Part shown: positions 42,963 through 52,866 of the stretch, piece by piece
Position numbering within the stretch: position 1 is the first letter of the stretch
How the letters are laid out: every line of letters starts with the position of its first letter
From: an uncultured Acetatifactor sp.
GTDB lineage: Bacteria > Bacillota > Clostridia > Lachnospirales > Lachnospiraceae
DNA: 64,000 bases
Assembly: GCA_910577035.1 (NCBI GenBank)
Contig: CAJTKW010000002.1
Location: 10,066 to 74,065 of the forward strand
Direction of reading: 5' to 3'
The notes under the pieces: model-generated
Databases searched by the model: none
The model's input: only the letters and a program-made list of their open reading frames with translations
What the model was told of the DNA's origin: nothing
Translations under genes and position numbers: made by a program

Positions 42963-43758
42963 AAATGCCTGGCAGGGCTGGCTGTCTTATACAAATGCCG
43001 GGAAATTACCGGCGGCGCTGTTGGTTTCCCTGCTGTTTTTATGGATATATTATAAACGTATTCGGCAGAAGGAATTTCTGATTTATACAACGGCTGTTAC
43101 CGTATGTGCCGTTTTCCCGGTGACGGCAGCGGTGTTGATGCTGTACCAGACCCGCTTCTATGACTATAAATGGATATGGAGCATTGTGCCGATGACAGCC
43201 GCGGTGGGGTTTGCCGTAACCCTGTTTGTGACGGAATTCTTGCAGGAATTGACAGCAGGCGACAGAAAGCGCCAGGCTGTGACCGGACTGCTTCTGGCGG
43301 CCGCACTGCTGTTTTGCGGCGGAATCGGGGGAAGGGACCGGGAAAGCTACGGGTGTTATGAAGAGCGGCAGCAGGCGGAAGAAATGCTTGCAGAATTGCA
43401 GGAACGGCTTCAGGGAGAGAAAATCTGTCTTTGGGCCCCCCGGGAGATATTGAACTGCGCCAGAGCGTACGACGGGGGGATAGAGCTTCTTTACGGAAGA
43501 GACATGTGGGATGGGGATCTGAGGGCCCTTTCCTATGATAATTACCCCGGCGGCCTGGAGGATATGTTCCGGTGGATGGAAGCACTCCCGGGAGAGGAGG
43601 CAGTACCGGATTTATACTGCCTGGAGGCGGCAGAATCTGCGGGGGTCAACTGTATTCTTCTGCCGGAGGACAAGCTGCCGGAAACGATAGCGTGTTTTGA
43701 AAGGGTGCTGGGCGTACAGGCGGAAAAGGCGGGAAATTACTACTTATTTATAAGATGA
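42946..43758 (+). CDS. Membrane protein, second half of a GT-C-like pair
   Basis: The 270-residue protein has four membrane segments (about 24-40, 45-65, 75-98, 112-127) and a soluble C-terminal half (about 130-270) rich in acidic residues. AAAGGAGG lies 6 bases before ATG 42946, so it can be translated by itself despite the 17-base overlap with the preceding frame. The pair totals about 607 residues, near the length of single-gene relatives, so an old frameshift or gene fission is possible. Function is unknown. Confidence 0.6.
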   Translation: MAELLRNAWQGWLSYTNAGKLPAALLVSLLFLWIYYKRIRQKEFLIYTTAVTVCAVFPVTAAVLMLYQTRFYDYKWIWSIVPMTAAVGFAVTLFVTEFLQELTAGDRKRQAVTGLLLAAALLFCGGIGGRDRESYGCYEERQQAEEMLAELQERLQGEKICLWAPREILNCARAYDGGIELLYGRDMWDGDLRALSYDNYPGGLEDMFRWMEALPGEEAVPDLYCLEAAESAGVNCILLPEDKLPETIACFERVLGVQAEKAGNYYLFIR

Positions 43759-43768
43759 GGGAATTGTA

Positions 43769-44527
43769 TTGGAGGAATTGGTTAGTATTATCGTCCCGGT
43801 CTATAATGCGGAGCGGTTCATAAAGGAGACGATGGACTGCGTTATGGCGCAGACCTGCCCCCAATGGGAGCTTTTACTGGTGGAGGATGGCAGCAGCGAC
43901 AGGACGGTATCCGTGATTGAGGACTATATCAGGGAAAAGGGAGAAAAAAGGATTCGGCTGATCCGCCAGCCGGAAAACCTCGGGGCGGCAAGAGCGAGAA
44001 ACCGCGGCCTGAAAGAGGCATCGGGGCGCTATGTCGCCTATCTTGACGCGGATGACCTGTGGGTGCCGGAGAAACTGGAGCGAGAGCTGGCATTTATGAG
44101 AGACCGGAATGCCGCCTTTGCTTTTACCGGGTATGAGTTTGTCAATGAAGACGGAAAAAGTACGGGTAAGGTGGTACGGGTGCCGGAGACCCTGAACTAT
44201 CGGCAGGCGTTGAAGAACACTACCATATTCACCACCACGGTTATGTTTGATACGGATAAGATCCACAGGGAGCTGCTGGAAATGCCGGTTATGAAAAGCG
44301 AGGATACGGCTCTTTGGTGGAAGATCCTCAGGAATGGGTATACTGCCTATGGGCTGGATGAAAATCTGGTGAAATACCGCAGGGCAGGCAGGAGCCTGTC
44401 TTCCAACAAGCTGGAAGCCATAAGGCGTATCTGGAATTTATACCGGAAGGCAGAGGGCATGGGTGTCGTGAGCAGTGCCTGGCATTTCTGCTTCTGGGCA
44501 GTCCGGGCGGTAAAGAGAAGAGTATAG
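43769..44527 (+). CDS. GT2 family glycosyltransferase
   Basis: The 252-residue protein has a GT-A fold: I-I-V-P-V-Y-N-A-E-R-F near 7-17, V-E-D-G-S-S-D-R-T, N-L-G-A-A-R-A-R-N and metal motif L-D-A-D-D near 91-95. It adds a sugar to the growing lipid-linked repeat unit in the cytoplasm. The start is TTG 43769 with GAGGGA upstream. Confidence 0.9.
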   Translation: MEELVSIIVPVYNAERFIKETMDCVMAQTCPQWELLLVEDGSSDRTVSVIEDYIREKGEKRIRLIRQPENLGAARARNRGLKEASGRYVAYLDADDLWVPEKLERELAFMRDRNAAFAFTGYEFVNEDGKSTGKVVRVPETLNYRQALKNTTIFTTTVMFDTDKIHRELLEMPVMKSEDTALWWKILRNGYTAYGLDENLVKYRRAGRSLSSNKLEAIRRIWNLYRKAEGMGVVSSAWHFCFWAVRAVKRRV

Positions 44528-44574
44528 GTGCTGCCGGAGATAAAATATGTGGAATCAAATGCGGGTGGAGGACT

Positions 44575-46053
44575 ATGTCTGATAAGAAAGTTACCAACGA
44601 AAAAAAAATAAGGAAACGGGAAACCTTTAAGCGTATGATTAACCTGGGACTTGTAGGGATTTGCCTTGCCCTGGAGGTATCCGTTTTCTATTATCACTGG
44701 CTGACCTATTTCCGGCTGAACCTGGTGGAAGATCTGAGCAACCTGTGGTCAAGAGGTATGTTTGCGGAGGTAGGATTGTACACGGTGGTGCTCCTGTTTT
44801 TATCCGCTACTTACGGAAGTATCCGCCTGGGGTACCAGAAAAATGCGGAAATCGTGTTTTCCCAGGTGCTGTCTACTCTGCTGGCTAATGTAATTATTTA
44901 TCTGCAGCTTTCGCTGATGGCAAGAGCGCTCTTTTCCCTGGAAGTGTTCCTGATTATGATGGTCCAGCAGGCGGCGCTGGTGATTGTCTATATCAATATA
45001 GCCAATATGATCTATAAGCATCTTTTTCCGCCGAGAAAGCTTTTTCTGATCCATGGCGACCGTCCGGTGGATGAAATCTGCAGTAAGTTTGAGCGGCGGA
45101 AGGATAAATACGTTATTACAAAAAGTATCCATGTAAAGGAAGGATTTCAGGTGTTATGCGATAAAATCATGGAGGCTTATGAAAGCGATGAGTGCAATGC
45201 GGTGGTGCTGGGGGATATTTCTGTCGAGGAGAGGGGGCCGCTGTTGAAATTTTGTTACGGACGCTCTATCCGCGTATATCTGATGCCAAAAATCACGGAC
45301 GTTATTCTTATGGGAGCTGAAGAACTCCATGTGTTTGACAGCCCCATGCTGCTGACCAGGGAGTACAGCCTTACCATGGAGCAGCGCTTTTTTAAGAGAG
45401 TGATAGATATTGTGTGTTCTCTGATCCTGTTGGTCATTGCTTCGCCCTTCATGCTGATTACTGCCATTGCCGTCAAACTGTATGACGGCGGGCCGGTTTT
45501 GTATAAGCAGGTAAGGTGCACTTTGAACCAGCGGGAATTTTATATCTTAAAATTCCGCAGCATGAGAACGGATGCCGAGAGGGATGGCGTGGCCAGGCTG
45601 GCGCAGAAAAACGATGACCGCATTACTCCTGTGGGCAGGATTATCAGGAAGTGCAGGATCGATGAGCTGCCACAGCTGTTCAACATTCTGAAGGGCGATA
45701 TGTCATTCATCGGTCCCAGGCCGGAGAGGCCTGAAATTATATCCCAGTATCTTGAAGTGATGCCGGAATTTGTATTCCGGATGAAGGTAAAGGCCGGACT
45801 TGCGGGATTTGCCCAGGTATACGGAAAGTATAACACCAATCCTTACGACAAGCTGAAGCTGGATCTGACCTATATTGAGAATTATTCTACCTGGCTGGAC
45901 TTAAAGCTGATGATGCTGACCTTGAAGGTCCTGTTCTGGCCGGACAGCACAGAAGGAGTGGAGGCAGAACAGATCACCGCCCTGCGGGAGGAAAAGCAAC
46001 GTAAGGAGATGGTCTCCCCGGAGCAAATCTCTCCGGAGCAGGAACCGCAGTAA
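44575..46053 (+). CDS. Priming sugar-phosphate transferase (WbaP/CpsE-type)
   Basis: The 492-residue protein has an N-terminal part with four membrane segments, a soluble middle part and the C-terminal bacterial sugar transferase domain (about 270-470) with one membrane segment, R-S-M-R near 325, and the typical K-C-R-I-D-E-L-P-Q-L-F-N and S-F-I-G-P-R-P-E motifs. It transfers a sugar phosphate onto undecaprenyl phosphate, the first step of repeat-unit assembly. GGTGGAGG precedes the ATG. The end is rich in Glu/Gln/Pro. Confidence 0.94.
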   Translation: MSDKKVTNEKKIRKRETFKRMINLGLVGICLALEVSVFYYHWLTYFRLNLVEDLSNLWSRGMFAEVGLYTVVLLFLSATYGSIRLGYQKNAEIVFSQVLSTLLANVIIYLQLSLMARALFSLEVFLIMMVQQAALVIVYINIANMIYKHLFPPRKLFLIHGDRPVDEICSKFERRKDKYVITKSIHVKEGFQVLCDKIMEAYESDECNAVVLGDISVEERGPLLKFCYGRSIRVYLMPKITDVILMGAEELHVFDSPMLLTREYSLTMEQRFFKRVIDIVCSLILLVIASPFMLITAIAVKLYDGGPVLYKQVRCTLNQREFYILKFRSMRTDAERDGVARLAQKNDDRITPVGRIIRKCRIDELPQLFNILKGDMSFIGPRPERPEIISQYLEVMPEFVFRMKVKAGLAGFAQVYGKYNTNPYDKLKLDLTYIENYSTWLDLKLMMLTLKVLFWPDSTEGVEAEQITALREEKQRKEMVSPEQISPEQEPQ

Positions 46054-46068
46054 AGAATGGAGAGAGTT

Positions 46069-47151
46069 ATGTGGGAAGCATGTTACGGGAAAGAACCCTT
46101 TGATTTACGGCTGACAGTGCTGAGGATGATACGGCAGTGGAAAACGCTGCTGTTGATTACCCTGGCGGGGTCTCTGATTTTCGGCGGAATCTATTATCTG
46201 GGGAATACCCTGCTGCGGGGAAGAAGGGAATATGCGGCCGGATCCGTTTACCGGGTGGATTATGGCGTTGACGATGTGGACGCAAATGCCGTCATGATTA
46301 ATTCCTATACGTGGAATACCTATATGCACACCGAAGAGTTCCTGGACATGGTCCGGAGCCGGCTGGCCGGGAGCGGCATGGAGGAAATAAGTGACCAAGA
46401 GCTGGGAGGATATATTCAGGGAGAGATAGAGTCCGACTGGCGTGTACCCTCTACCGGAGTGATAACCGAAGACCGGAACAAAAGCACAGTTATTGCCCGG
46501 GCAGTGGAGGAAGCGGTGATACAGGATTTTGTCCTGGGGATCAGTGAGATTAAGGCCATCCGTGTACTGGATCATGCCGGGGAAGCCCAGGAGATCCTTC
46601 CGGATCTGCGTATCGGCAGGGCTTTTACACTGGGAGCGGTGCTGGCGGCCTTTTTTGGGCTGGTCATCCTGCTTCTGAAGGAGCTGGGAGAGGATAATAT
46701 CTGGCTGCCGGCTGCCATTCGCCGCAGATATGGAGTGAAGGTTGCAGGAACCTTAAATAGCAGGGAACTAAAAGAAAACATATGTTATTTGTTTGCGGGG
46801 GCAGACCATCCCGTTGTCTGCAGTGTGCAGGAGAACTGTGATCCTGCAGAAACGGCGGAGGCCATACGGAGGCTTTGTGGGGGGACGGCTGCCGGAGAAG
46901 CGGACTGGCAGTCACTGCCTTCCCCGCTGGCGTGCCCGGAAGCGGCAGAAAAGCTCAGGGCAGCGGACGGGATTCTGCTGGCGGTCAGGGCAGGAGCCCA
47001 TGGAGGAAAGCAGCTGGAATATACGTTGGATTTCCTGGCACAGCAGGATTGTAAGGTAACGGCAGTTATTTTATTGGACGCAGACGAAGTCCTGCTTCGA
47101 CTGTATTATGGCTTTCAAAAAACGGATGGAAGGGCATGGGTAGAAGAGTGA
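46069..47151 (+). CDS. Wzz-like chain-length protein with degenerate kinase domain
   Basis: The 360-residue protein has membrane segments at about 30-48 and 180-202 that bracket an extracellular Wzz-like part. The cytoplasmic end (about 205-360) looks like the BY-kinase fold: V-V-C-S-V-Q, then A-D-G-I-L-L-A-V-R-A-G, T-A-V-I-L-L-D-A, but there is no GxxGxGK Walker A motif and no Tyr cluster. It therefore probably does not bind or hydrolyse ATP and may only set length or hold the polymerase. ATG 46069 with GGAGAG is preferred over ATG 46057. Confidence 0.7.
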   Translation: MWEACYGKEPFDLRLTVLRMIRQWKTLLLITLAGSLIFGGIYYLGNTLLRGRREYAAGSVYRVDYGVDDVDANAVMINSYTWNTYMHTEEFLDMVRSRLAGSGMEEISDQELGGYIQGEIESDWRVPSTGVITEDRNKSTVIARAVEEAVIQDFVLGISEIKAIRVLDHAGEAQEILPDLRIGRAFTLGAVLAAFFGLVILLLKELGEDNIWLPAAIRRRYGVKVAGTLNSRELKENICYLFAGADHPVVCSVQENCDPAETAEAIRRLCGGTAAGEADWQSLPSPLACPEAAEKLRAADGILLAVRAGAHGGKQLEYTLDFLAQQDCKVTAVILLDADEVLLRLYYGFQKTDGRAWVEE

Positions 47152-47924
47152 AGGTTCAGGTGCTTGCGTCGGTGATGAATCAGACCGCCAGGGGGATTGC
47201 GGAAAAAATGCACCTTGATTCTGATGCTGTCGTGATCAACCAGTGCGACAGGTTCGGATATGAGGAACTGGAATATAAGGGGCATAGCGTGCGCTTCTTC
47301 TCCTTTCCCGACAGAGGGGTGGGAAGAAGCCGCAACGAAGCGATTCTGAGAGCGGAGGGAGATATTTGCCTGTTTGCCGACGAGGACATTGTTTATGAGG
47401 CGGGATACGCTCAGGCTATTGAGAAAGAATTTGAGAATCAACCCCAGGCAGATATGATTCTTTTTAACATAGAGATAGACCAGTCCCGGCGTACCTACCA
47501 TATCACTCGGCGAAAGCGGGTGCACTGGTACAATTGCGGCAGATATGGGGCAGTGAGCTTTGCCGTGAAGGGGGAGAGCCTGCTTGCCTCCGGTGTAAGC
47601 TTTCATCTGTTGTTTGGCGGCGGCGCAAGATACAGCAACGGAGAAGACAGTCTCTTTTTAAAGGAGTTTATCAGGAAGGGCTACCGGGTTTGTACTGCCC
47701 CGGTTACCATCGGACGGGAGGAAGCCGGAGAGTCCACCTGGTTTTCGGGATACAATGAAAAGTTCTTTCATGACAGGGGAGTGCTCTACAAATATCTGTA
47801 TGGCCGCCTGGGCCGGGCAATGGCTCTGCGCTACCTTCTGGCCCACAGAGAAAAGCTTTGTGGGGAGGCCGGTATCGGACAGGCTTACCGCTGGATGAGG
47901 GACGGAATCAAAAGTGTGCGCTGA
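47136..47924 (+). CDS. GT2-like glycosyltransferase
   Basis: The 262-residue protein has a GT-A-like core with F-A-D-E-D-I-V-Y (about 80-87) as probable metal motif, R-G-V-G-R-S-R-N-E-A near 60-70, and F-G-G-G-A-R-Y-S-N-G-E-D near 165, a common acceptor-side motif. It overlaps the previous gene by 16 bases. The donor and acceptor are unknown. Confidence 0.75.
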   Translation: MGRRVKVQVLASVMNQTARGIAEKMHLDSDAVVINQCDRFGYEELEYKGHSVRFFSFPDRGVGRSRNEAILRAEGDICLFADEDIVYEAGYAQAIEKEFENQPQADMILFNIEIDQSRRTYHITRRKRVHWYNCGRYGAVSFAVKGESLLASGVSFHLLFGGGARYSNGEDSLFLKEFIRKGYRVCTAPVTIGREEAGESTWFSGYNEKFFHDRGVLYKYLYGRLGRAMALRYLLAHREKLCGEAGIGQAYRWMRDGIKSVR

Positions 47925-47986
47925 CGCTGTCAGGCCCGGGATTTCCCCGAATGGAAATGCCTTAAAGAGGTGGAATGTGAGGAAAG

Positions 47987-49153
47987 ATGGAAAGCAGTGT
48001 TCTGGTATACATTTTTTTAACAATTACGGTTGTTATTCTTGGGCTGTTTGTAAGGAACCGGGAATATACGGTTTCGGCAGCCCGGGGCGGAGAGAAGCCC
48101 GGGATGTCTTCAAAGGGCATTATGCTGTCTCCGTGCAGCCGGCAGAAGGCGCGGAACAGGGTTGCCGCCTTTGGGGTGTACTGCCTGCTGGCGGGGGTAT
48201 CCGCCTGCAGGATTGCGGTGGGCAACGATTACTGGGTGTATACTGCGAACTTCAGCCTGATTTCCCAGGAACGGCACGTTTCCTCGGAGATAGGCTTTAA
48301 TTCTGTTGTCAGGTTTTTTCAGATGCTGTTTCCGGAGGGAAAGATACAGTATGTTGCCATTTTTGCATTTTTCTCGCTGACAACCGTGTTCTTTTTTGTA
48401 AAGGCCTTGTGTGACCAGGGCGGCCGCTTTGCTTTTTCCCTGTTTCTGCTGCTGACGGGGGGCTATTATTTCAATAGCCTGAATTCCGTGCGCTATTATT
48501 TTGCCCTGGCGCTGGCACTGTTTTCCATGAAGTATGTGCTGCGAAAAGAGTATGGAAAGTTTTTTCTCTGCGTTATGGCGGGAATGCTGATTCACAAGTC
48601 CGTACTTCTCACGGTGCCGGTTTATCTGCTGGCCCGCTTTCTGGCGGGGAAAAAGATCAGGCGCTGGTTCTGGATTCTGGGCAGCGTCTTTCTGGGCAGC
48701 CTGGTATTCTGTCAGGATCTGTACCGGGAGCTGATCTTTTACTTTTATCCTTTTTACCGGGATTCCGTATTTGATAACGGGCGTATTTCCTGGGTAAACC
48801 TGTTGAAGTGTATTTGTGTACTGCTGCTGTGTGTGATTTGTTACAGGAGGAGTCTCAGTGATCCCGAAAAGCATGTGGCAGACCGTTTCTATTTCTTCCT
48901 GAATTTGTTCGGATTGATTGTGTATTGCTGCGGCTCTTTTATACCGGAGACTTCCAGGGTGGGATATTATATGATTATTTCCCAGGTATTTCTCCTGCCG
49001 GACCTTCTGGCAGAGATGGAGAACGGGTGGCTGCGCAGGCTTTGCCAGGGCGGAGTGCTGGCAGCCTTTACGGTGTATTTCGCATTCCAGTTGAAGGGGA
49101 TGTATGCCACGGACATCAGGCTTCTGCCATATTTAAACTGGATATTTCATTAA
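47987..49153 (+). CDS. EpsG family polysaccharide polymerase
   Basis: The 388-residue protein has about 10-11 membrane segments with the EpsG-like motif A-V-G-N-D-Y-W-V-Y near 80-88 and N-S-V-R-Y-Y-F-A-L near 166-174. EpsG/Wzy proteins join lipid-linked repeat units outside the membrane. GAGGAAAG precedes the ATG. With the ligase-like protein at 52943, the locus has two possible polymerising enzymes. Confidence 0.85.
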   Translation: MESSVLVYIFLTITVVILGLFVRNREYTVSAARGGEKPGMSSKGIMLSPCSRQKARNRVAAFGVYCLLAGVSACRIAVGNDYWVYTANFSLISQERHVSSEIGFNSVVRFFQMLFPEGKIQYVAIFAFFSLTTVFFFVKALCDQGGRFAFSLFLLLTGGYYFNSLNSVRYYFALALALFSMKYVLRKEYGKFFLCVMAGMLIHKSVLLTVPVYLLARFLAGKKIRRWFWILGSVFLGSLVFCQDLYRELIFYFYPFYRDSVFDNGRISWVNLLKCICVLLLCVICYRRSLSDPEKHVADRFYFFLNLFGLIVYCCGSFIPETSRVGYYMIISQVFLLPDLLAEMENGWLRRLCQGGVLAAFTVYFAFQLKGMYATDIRLLPYLNWIFH

Positions 49154-49165
49154 CGGGGAGGGAGT

Positions 49166-50512
49166 ATGAAAGTATTATGGCTGTGTAACCTGATGATGCC
49201 GATGATTGCGGAGCAGCTGAAGCTGGAGGCCTCCAATAAGGAGGGATGGCTTTCCGGACTTGCATCTGCAATTCTGGAGAAGAACGGCGAAAACGGAATC
49301 GAGCTGTCGGTGGCTTTTCCTGCGCCCGGTAACCTGGTATCCGAAGGGCATGACGTCTGTATGCACACGATTACTGTCCGGGGGAGCAGAATAACCTGCT
49401 ATGGTTTCAGGGAGGACGTGTCCAGGCCGGAGCATTATGAGAAGGATCTGGAGGAGAGATTAAGGAAGATTGTGGATTCTGCCGGGCCGGACCTGGTACA
49501 CTGTTTTGGCACCGAATATCCTCATACCCTTGCCATGTGCAGAATATTTCCCCGGAAAGAAAGGCTGCTGGTCAGCGTGCAGGGACTTTGTACCGCAATT
49601 GCCGACAGCTATTTTGCGGGTATGCCGGAAAAGGCGGTCCGTTCCGTCACCCTGCGGGACCGTCTGCGGAAGGACAGCATACGGGAACAGCAGCGGAAAT
49701 TTGTAATGCGTGGCAGAACCGAGGTCGAGGCAGTCAGGCTGGCGGGAAATATAGCGGGCAGGACGGAATGGGATCGTGCTTATATAAAGGAGTGGAATCC
49801 GGGAGCCAACTATTATAATCTGAATGAGACACTGCGGGAGAATTTTTACGGGGCGGTGTGGAGGGAGGAAGACTGTATTCCCCATTCCATATTTATCAGC
49901 CAGGGAGATTACCCCATCAAGGGATTCCACTATATGCTGCAGGCCATGCCGGAGATCCTGGAGGCATTTCCGGATACAAAGCTGTATGTGGCGGGAAACA
50001 GCCTGATTAGCTGTAGTACACTGAAGGATAGGCTGAAGCGGTCGGGATACGGGAAATATCTGAAGAAGCTGATTGACGGGAACGGTCTGCAGGACAGGGT
50101 CATCATGCTGGGAAGGCTGGACGGGGAACAGATGAAAGAACGATATTTAATGAGTCATCTGTTTGTCTGTTGTTCCGCTATAGAGAATTCGCCCAACTCT
50201 CTGGGAGAGGCGATGCTTCTGGGTATGCCCTGTGTCGCTGCGGATGTGGGGGGGATTCCCAGCCTCTTTACCGGCGGGGAGGATGGTATGATGTACCGGG
50301 GCTTCCGAACCGGGTTAAATAACGACAGTAATCTGGAAGCCATCTCAGGAAGACTTGCAAAATCGGTAATTGAAATCTGGAAAAGCCGGGATAAGCTGGA
50401 TTATTTTTCCAAAAATGCAAGAAAGCATGCAGAAAAAAACCATAACCGGGAGCGAAATTACGCGAAAATGACAGAAATCTATACAAAAATGGCGACGGAA
50501 TCGAGGGAATAA
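49166..50512 (+). CDS. GT4 family glycosyltransferase
   Basis: The 448-residue protein has the GT-B fold: an N-terminal domain (L-W-L-C-N-L, with V-H-C-F-G-T-E-Y-P-H near 110-120) and a C-terminal domain with L-Y-V-A-G, V-I-M-L-G-R-L-D, and S-P-N-S-L-G-E-A-M-L-L-G-M-P, the E-x7-E-like donor-binding region. GGGAGGGAG precedes the ATG. Confidence 0.9.
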   Translation: MKVLWLCNLMMPMIAEQLKLEASNKEGWLSGLASAILEKNGENGIELSVAFPAPGNLVSEGHDVCMHTITVRGSRITCYGFREDVSRPEHYEKDLEERLRKIVDSAGPDLVHCFGTEYPHTLAMCRIFPRKERLLVSVQGLCTAIADSYFAGMPEKAVRSVTLRDRLRKDSIREQQRKFVMRGRTEVEAVRLAGNIAGRTEWDRAYIKEWNPGANYYNLNETLRENFYGAVWREEDCIPHSIFISQGDYPIKGFHYMLQAMPEILEAFPDTKLYVAGNSLISCSTLKDRLKRSGYGKYLKKLIDGNGLQDRVIMLGRLDGEQMKERYLMSHLFVCCSAIENSPNSLGEAMLLGMPCVAADVGGIPSLFTGGEDGMMYRGFRTGLNNDSNLEAISGRLAKSVIEIWKSRDKLDYFSKNARKHAEKNHNRERNYAKMTEIYTKMATESRE

Positions 50513-50515
50513 AAT

Positions 50516-51844
50516 TTGAATACGAGCGTTATTGATAATCCTTTTTTTGTATTTGTATCCAATTATCTCAATCATCACCAGATTCCGTTCTGTAATGCCA
50601 TGTATAAGCTATGCGGAGGCAGCTTTGCGTTCGTGCAGACAGAGCCGGTGGAAGAAGAAAGAATTCGGATGGGCTGGGATGATAAGGTCCGGCAGCCCTA
50701 TCTGAAACTGTATTATCGGGAGGCAGAGGAATGTGCTGCACTGATTGCCGGGGCGGGAATTGTCATGTTCGGCGGATGTGACGACGAAAGCTATATTGTA
50801 AAGCGGCTGGAGGAAGGGAAACCGGTGATCCGCTGCAGTGAGCGTCTGTACAAAACAGGCCAGTGGAGGGCCGTATCGCCCAGGGGCCTGCGGAAAAAGT
50901 ACCACGATCATACAAGATACCGGAAAGCCCCGGTGTATCTTCTCTGTGCCGGCGCCTATGTGCCTTCGGACTTTTCCATTGTAAGGGCTTATCCGAAAAA
51001 GATGTACTGCTGGGGGTATTTCCCTGAGACGAAGCGATATGACCTTGACAGGCTGATGGCGGAAAAGGGCTGGCGGGAGGAATACCGGAGGGGTATCGGA
51101 GAGGCGGCAGGACGGAAGGACACTGAAGAAGCAGGCCGGGTGGAAACCGGCGGCAGGAAGGGCAGAATTCCGTATATACTCTGGGCGGCAAGGATGATTG
51201 ACTGGAAGCATCCCGAGCTGGCACTGGAAGCTGCCAGGTATCTGAAATCCAGAGGGCTTTCCTTCCATATGGACATGATCGGAGGCGGTGAGCTGGAAGA
51301 GAGGGTGCGGGCTCTGCGGACAGAGTATGGCCTGGAAGAAGAGGTGGGACTACCGGGGTTTATGCCTCCGGCACGGGTCAGGGAAACCATGGAGCGGGCG
51401 GATATTTTCCTGTTTACCAGCGACAGGCAGGAGGGCTGGGGAGCGGTGGCGAATGAGGCCATGAACAGCGGCTGCGCCCTGATTGCCGGCCATATGATCG
51501 GTGCGGTGCCTTATTTGATAGAAGATGGGGAAAACGGCCTGGTCTATCGGGACGGAGACCGGGAGGAATTATTCGGATTGGCGGAAAAGCTGGTGAAAAG
51601 CCGGGAGCTTTGTGACAGGCTGGGCAGGAACGCATACAGGCAGATCACCGAGGTCTGGAACGCAGAAAATGCAGCCGGCGCCCTGTGGGAGCTTTGCGGG
51701 AGGCTGGGACTGATAAAGGAGCGGAAGCCCGGGAAAACGGCGGCCGGGGCAGAAATTGCAGGCGGGTTTATACCCTGTGCGCCGGCGCCCGTAATCCCGG
51801 AGCGAAAGATGTATGCCCTGCTGAAGAAGGAGAAGAAACGGTGA
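50516..51844 (+). CDS. GT4 family glycosyltransferase
   Basis: The 442-residue protein is another GT-B enzyme: N-terminal part with S-N-Y-L-N-H-H-Q, and C-terminal Rossmann motifs I-L-W-A-A-R-M-I-D-W-K-H-P, G-G-G-E-L, Q-E-G-W-G-A-V-A-N-E-A-M-N-S-G-C. TTG 50516 is used, with GAGGGA before it, three bases after the previous stop. The last 40 residues are Lys-rich. Confidence 0.9.
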   Translation: MNTSVIDNPFFVFVSNYLNHHQIPFCNAMYKLCGGSFAFVQTEPVEEERIRMGWDDKVRQPYLKLYYREAEECAALIAGAGIVMFGGCDDESYIVKRLEEGKPVIRCSERLYKTGQWRAVSPRGLRKKYHDHTRYRKAPVYLLCAGAYVPSDFSIVRAYPKKMYCWGYFPETKRYDLDRLMAEKGWREEYRRGIGEAAGRKDTEEAGRVETGGRKGRIPYILWAARMIDWKHPELALEAARYLKSRGLSFHMDMIGGGELEERVRALRTEYGLEEEVGLPGFMPPARVRETMERADIFLFTSDRQEGWGAVANEAMNSGCALIAGHMIGAVPYLIEDGENGLVYRDGDREELFGLAEKLVKSRELCDRLGRNAYRQITEVWNAENAAGALWELCGRLGLIKERKPGKTAAGAEIAGGFIPCAPAPVIPERKMYALLKKEKKR

Positions 51845-52866
51845 TCAGTGTTATTGTACCGGTATATAATACAAAAAAATATTTGCGGCGCTGCGTAAAT
51901 TCCCTGTTGCAACAGACCTTTCAGGATCTGGAAATTATTCTGGTGGACGACGGTTCAACGGACGGCAGCGGGGAGCTTTGTGACAGCTATGCCGCCAGGT
52001 ATGAGAGGATCCGGGTGCTTCATAAGGAAAACGGCGGCTCTTCTTCGGCGAGGAACCTGGGCCTGGACAATGCCAGGGGAGATTATGTCGGCTTTGTGGA
52101 CAGCGACGACTATGCAGACCCGGATATGTATGAGCGGCTCTATGCCGGGATTCGGGGGTATGGGGTGAAAGCCGCACAGATTGGCAGGGACGAAATTGAC
52201 CCGGAGGGCAATGCGCTGCCGGACATATGTATCCCGCCGGAGCATAGTGAAATTCTCCTGCCGGATAAATTTATGGAAGAGCTTCTGCTGCATCGGGGGG
52301 ACTGCTCTTTTTGTACAAAGCTGATTGCCCGCGGCCTGTTTTCTGACGGAAAGACCGGAAGTATGGATGGAGAAAGGGAAAACGGGGAAGAATATCGGTT
52401 TCCGGTGGGTATCCTCAACGAGGATTTCCATCTGCTGATCCGCATGCTGGACCGGATCGGGCCTATAGTGTCCCTGCCGGGCCATGCTTACCACGTATTT
52501 TACAGACTGGGCAGCAATTCCAGAAAGGAGAGCCGGGAGAACTTCTCGAGGGTGTTTGCAGATTGTGTGGATAATGCGGATCTGGCGGCGGGGATTGTCG
52601 CGGGGAAATATCCCCGGCTTGAGGAAACCGCCTTCCGCTTCGGGATCTTCCAGAGACTGGAGTACCTGCTGCATATCCCCGTGGGGCAGATGAACAGGGA
52701 AAATGGGGAATATCGGGATATTGTGCAATATCTCAGGAAAAACTGGTTTCATGCCATGAAAAATCCCCTGCTGACGGGAAAGAATAAACTTTATCATACG
52801 CTCTTTGCCCTGGCACCCCGGGGGGTCAGGAAGCTGCACCGAAGTCTTAAGAAGTGCATTGGTTGA
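51841..52866 (+). CDS. GT2 family glycosyltransferase
   Basis: The 341-residue protein starts V-I-S-V-I-V-P-V-Y-N-T and has V-D-D-G-S-T-D-G-S, G-G-S-S-S-A-R-N-L-G-L-D-N-A and metal motif V-D-S-D-D-Y. GTG 51841 overlaps the previous stop (GTGA) with AAGGAGAAG just before it; the frame upstream of 51841 has no plausible start. It probably extends the repeat unit in the cytoplasm. Confidence 0.9.
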   Translation: MISVIVPVYNTKKYLRRCVNSLLQQTFQDLEIILVDDGSTDGSGELCDSYAARYERIRVLHKENGGSSSARNLGLDNARGDYVGFVDSDDYADPDMYERLYAGIRGYGVKAAQIGRDEIDPEGNALPDICIPPEHSEILLPDKFMEELLLHRGDCSFCTKLIARGLFSDGKTGSMDGERENGEEYRFPVGILNEDFHLLIRMLDRIGPIVSLPGHAYHVFYRLGSNSRKESRENFSRVFADCVDNADLAAGIVAGKYPRLEETAFRFGIFQRLEYLLHIPVGQMNRENGEYRDIVQYLRKNWFHAMKNPLLTGKNKLYHTLFALAPRGVRKLHRSLKKCIG

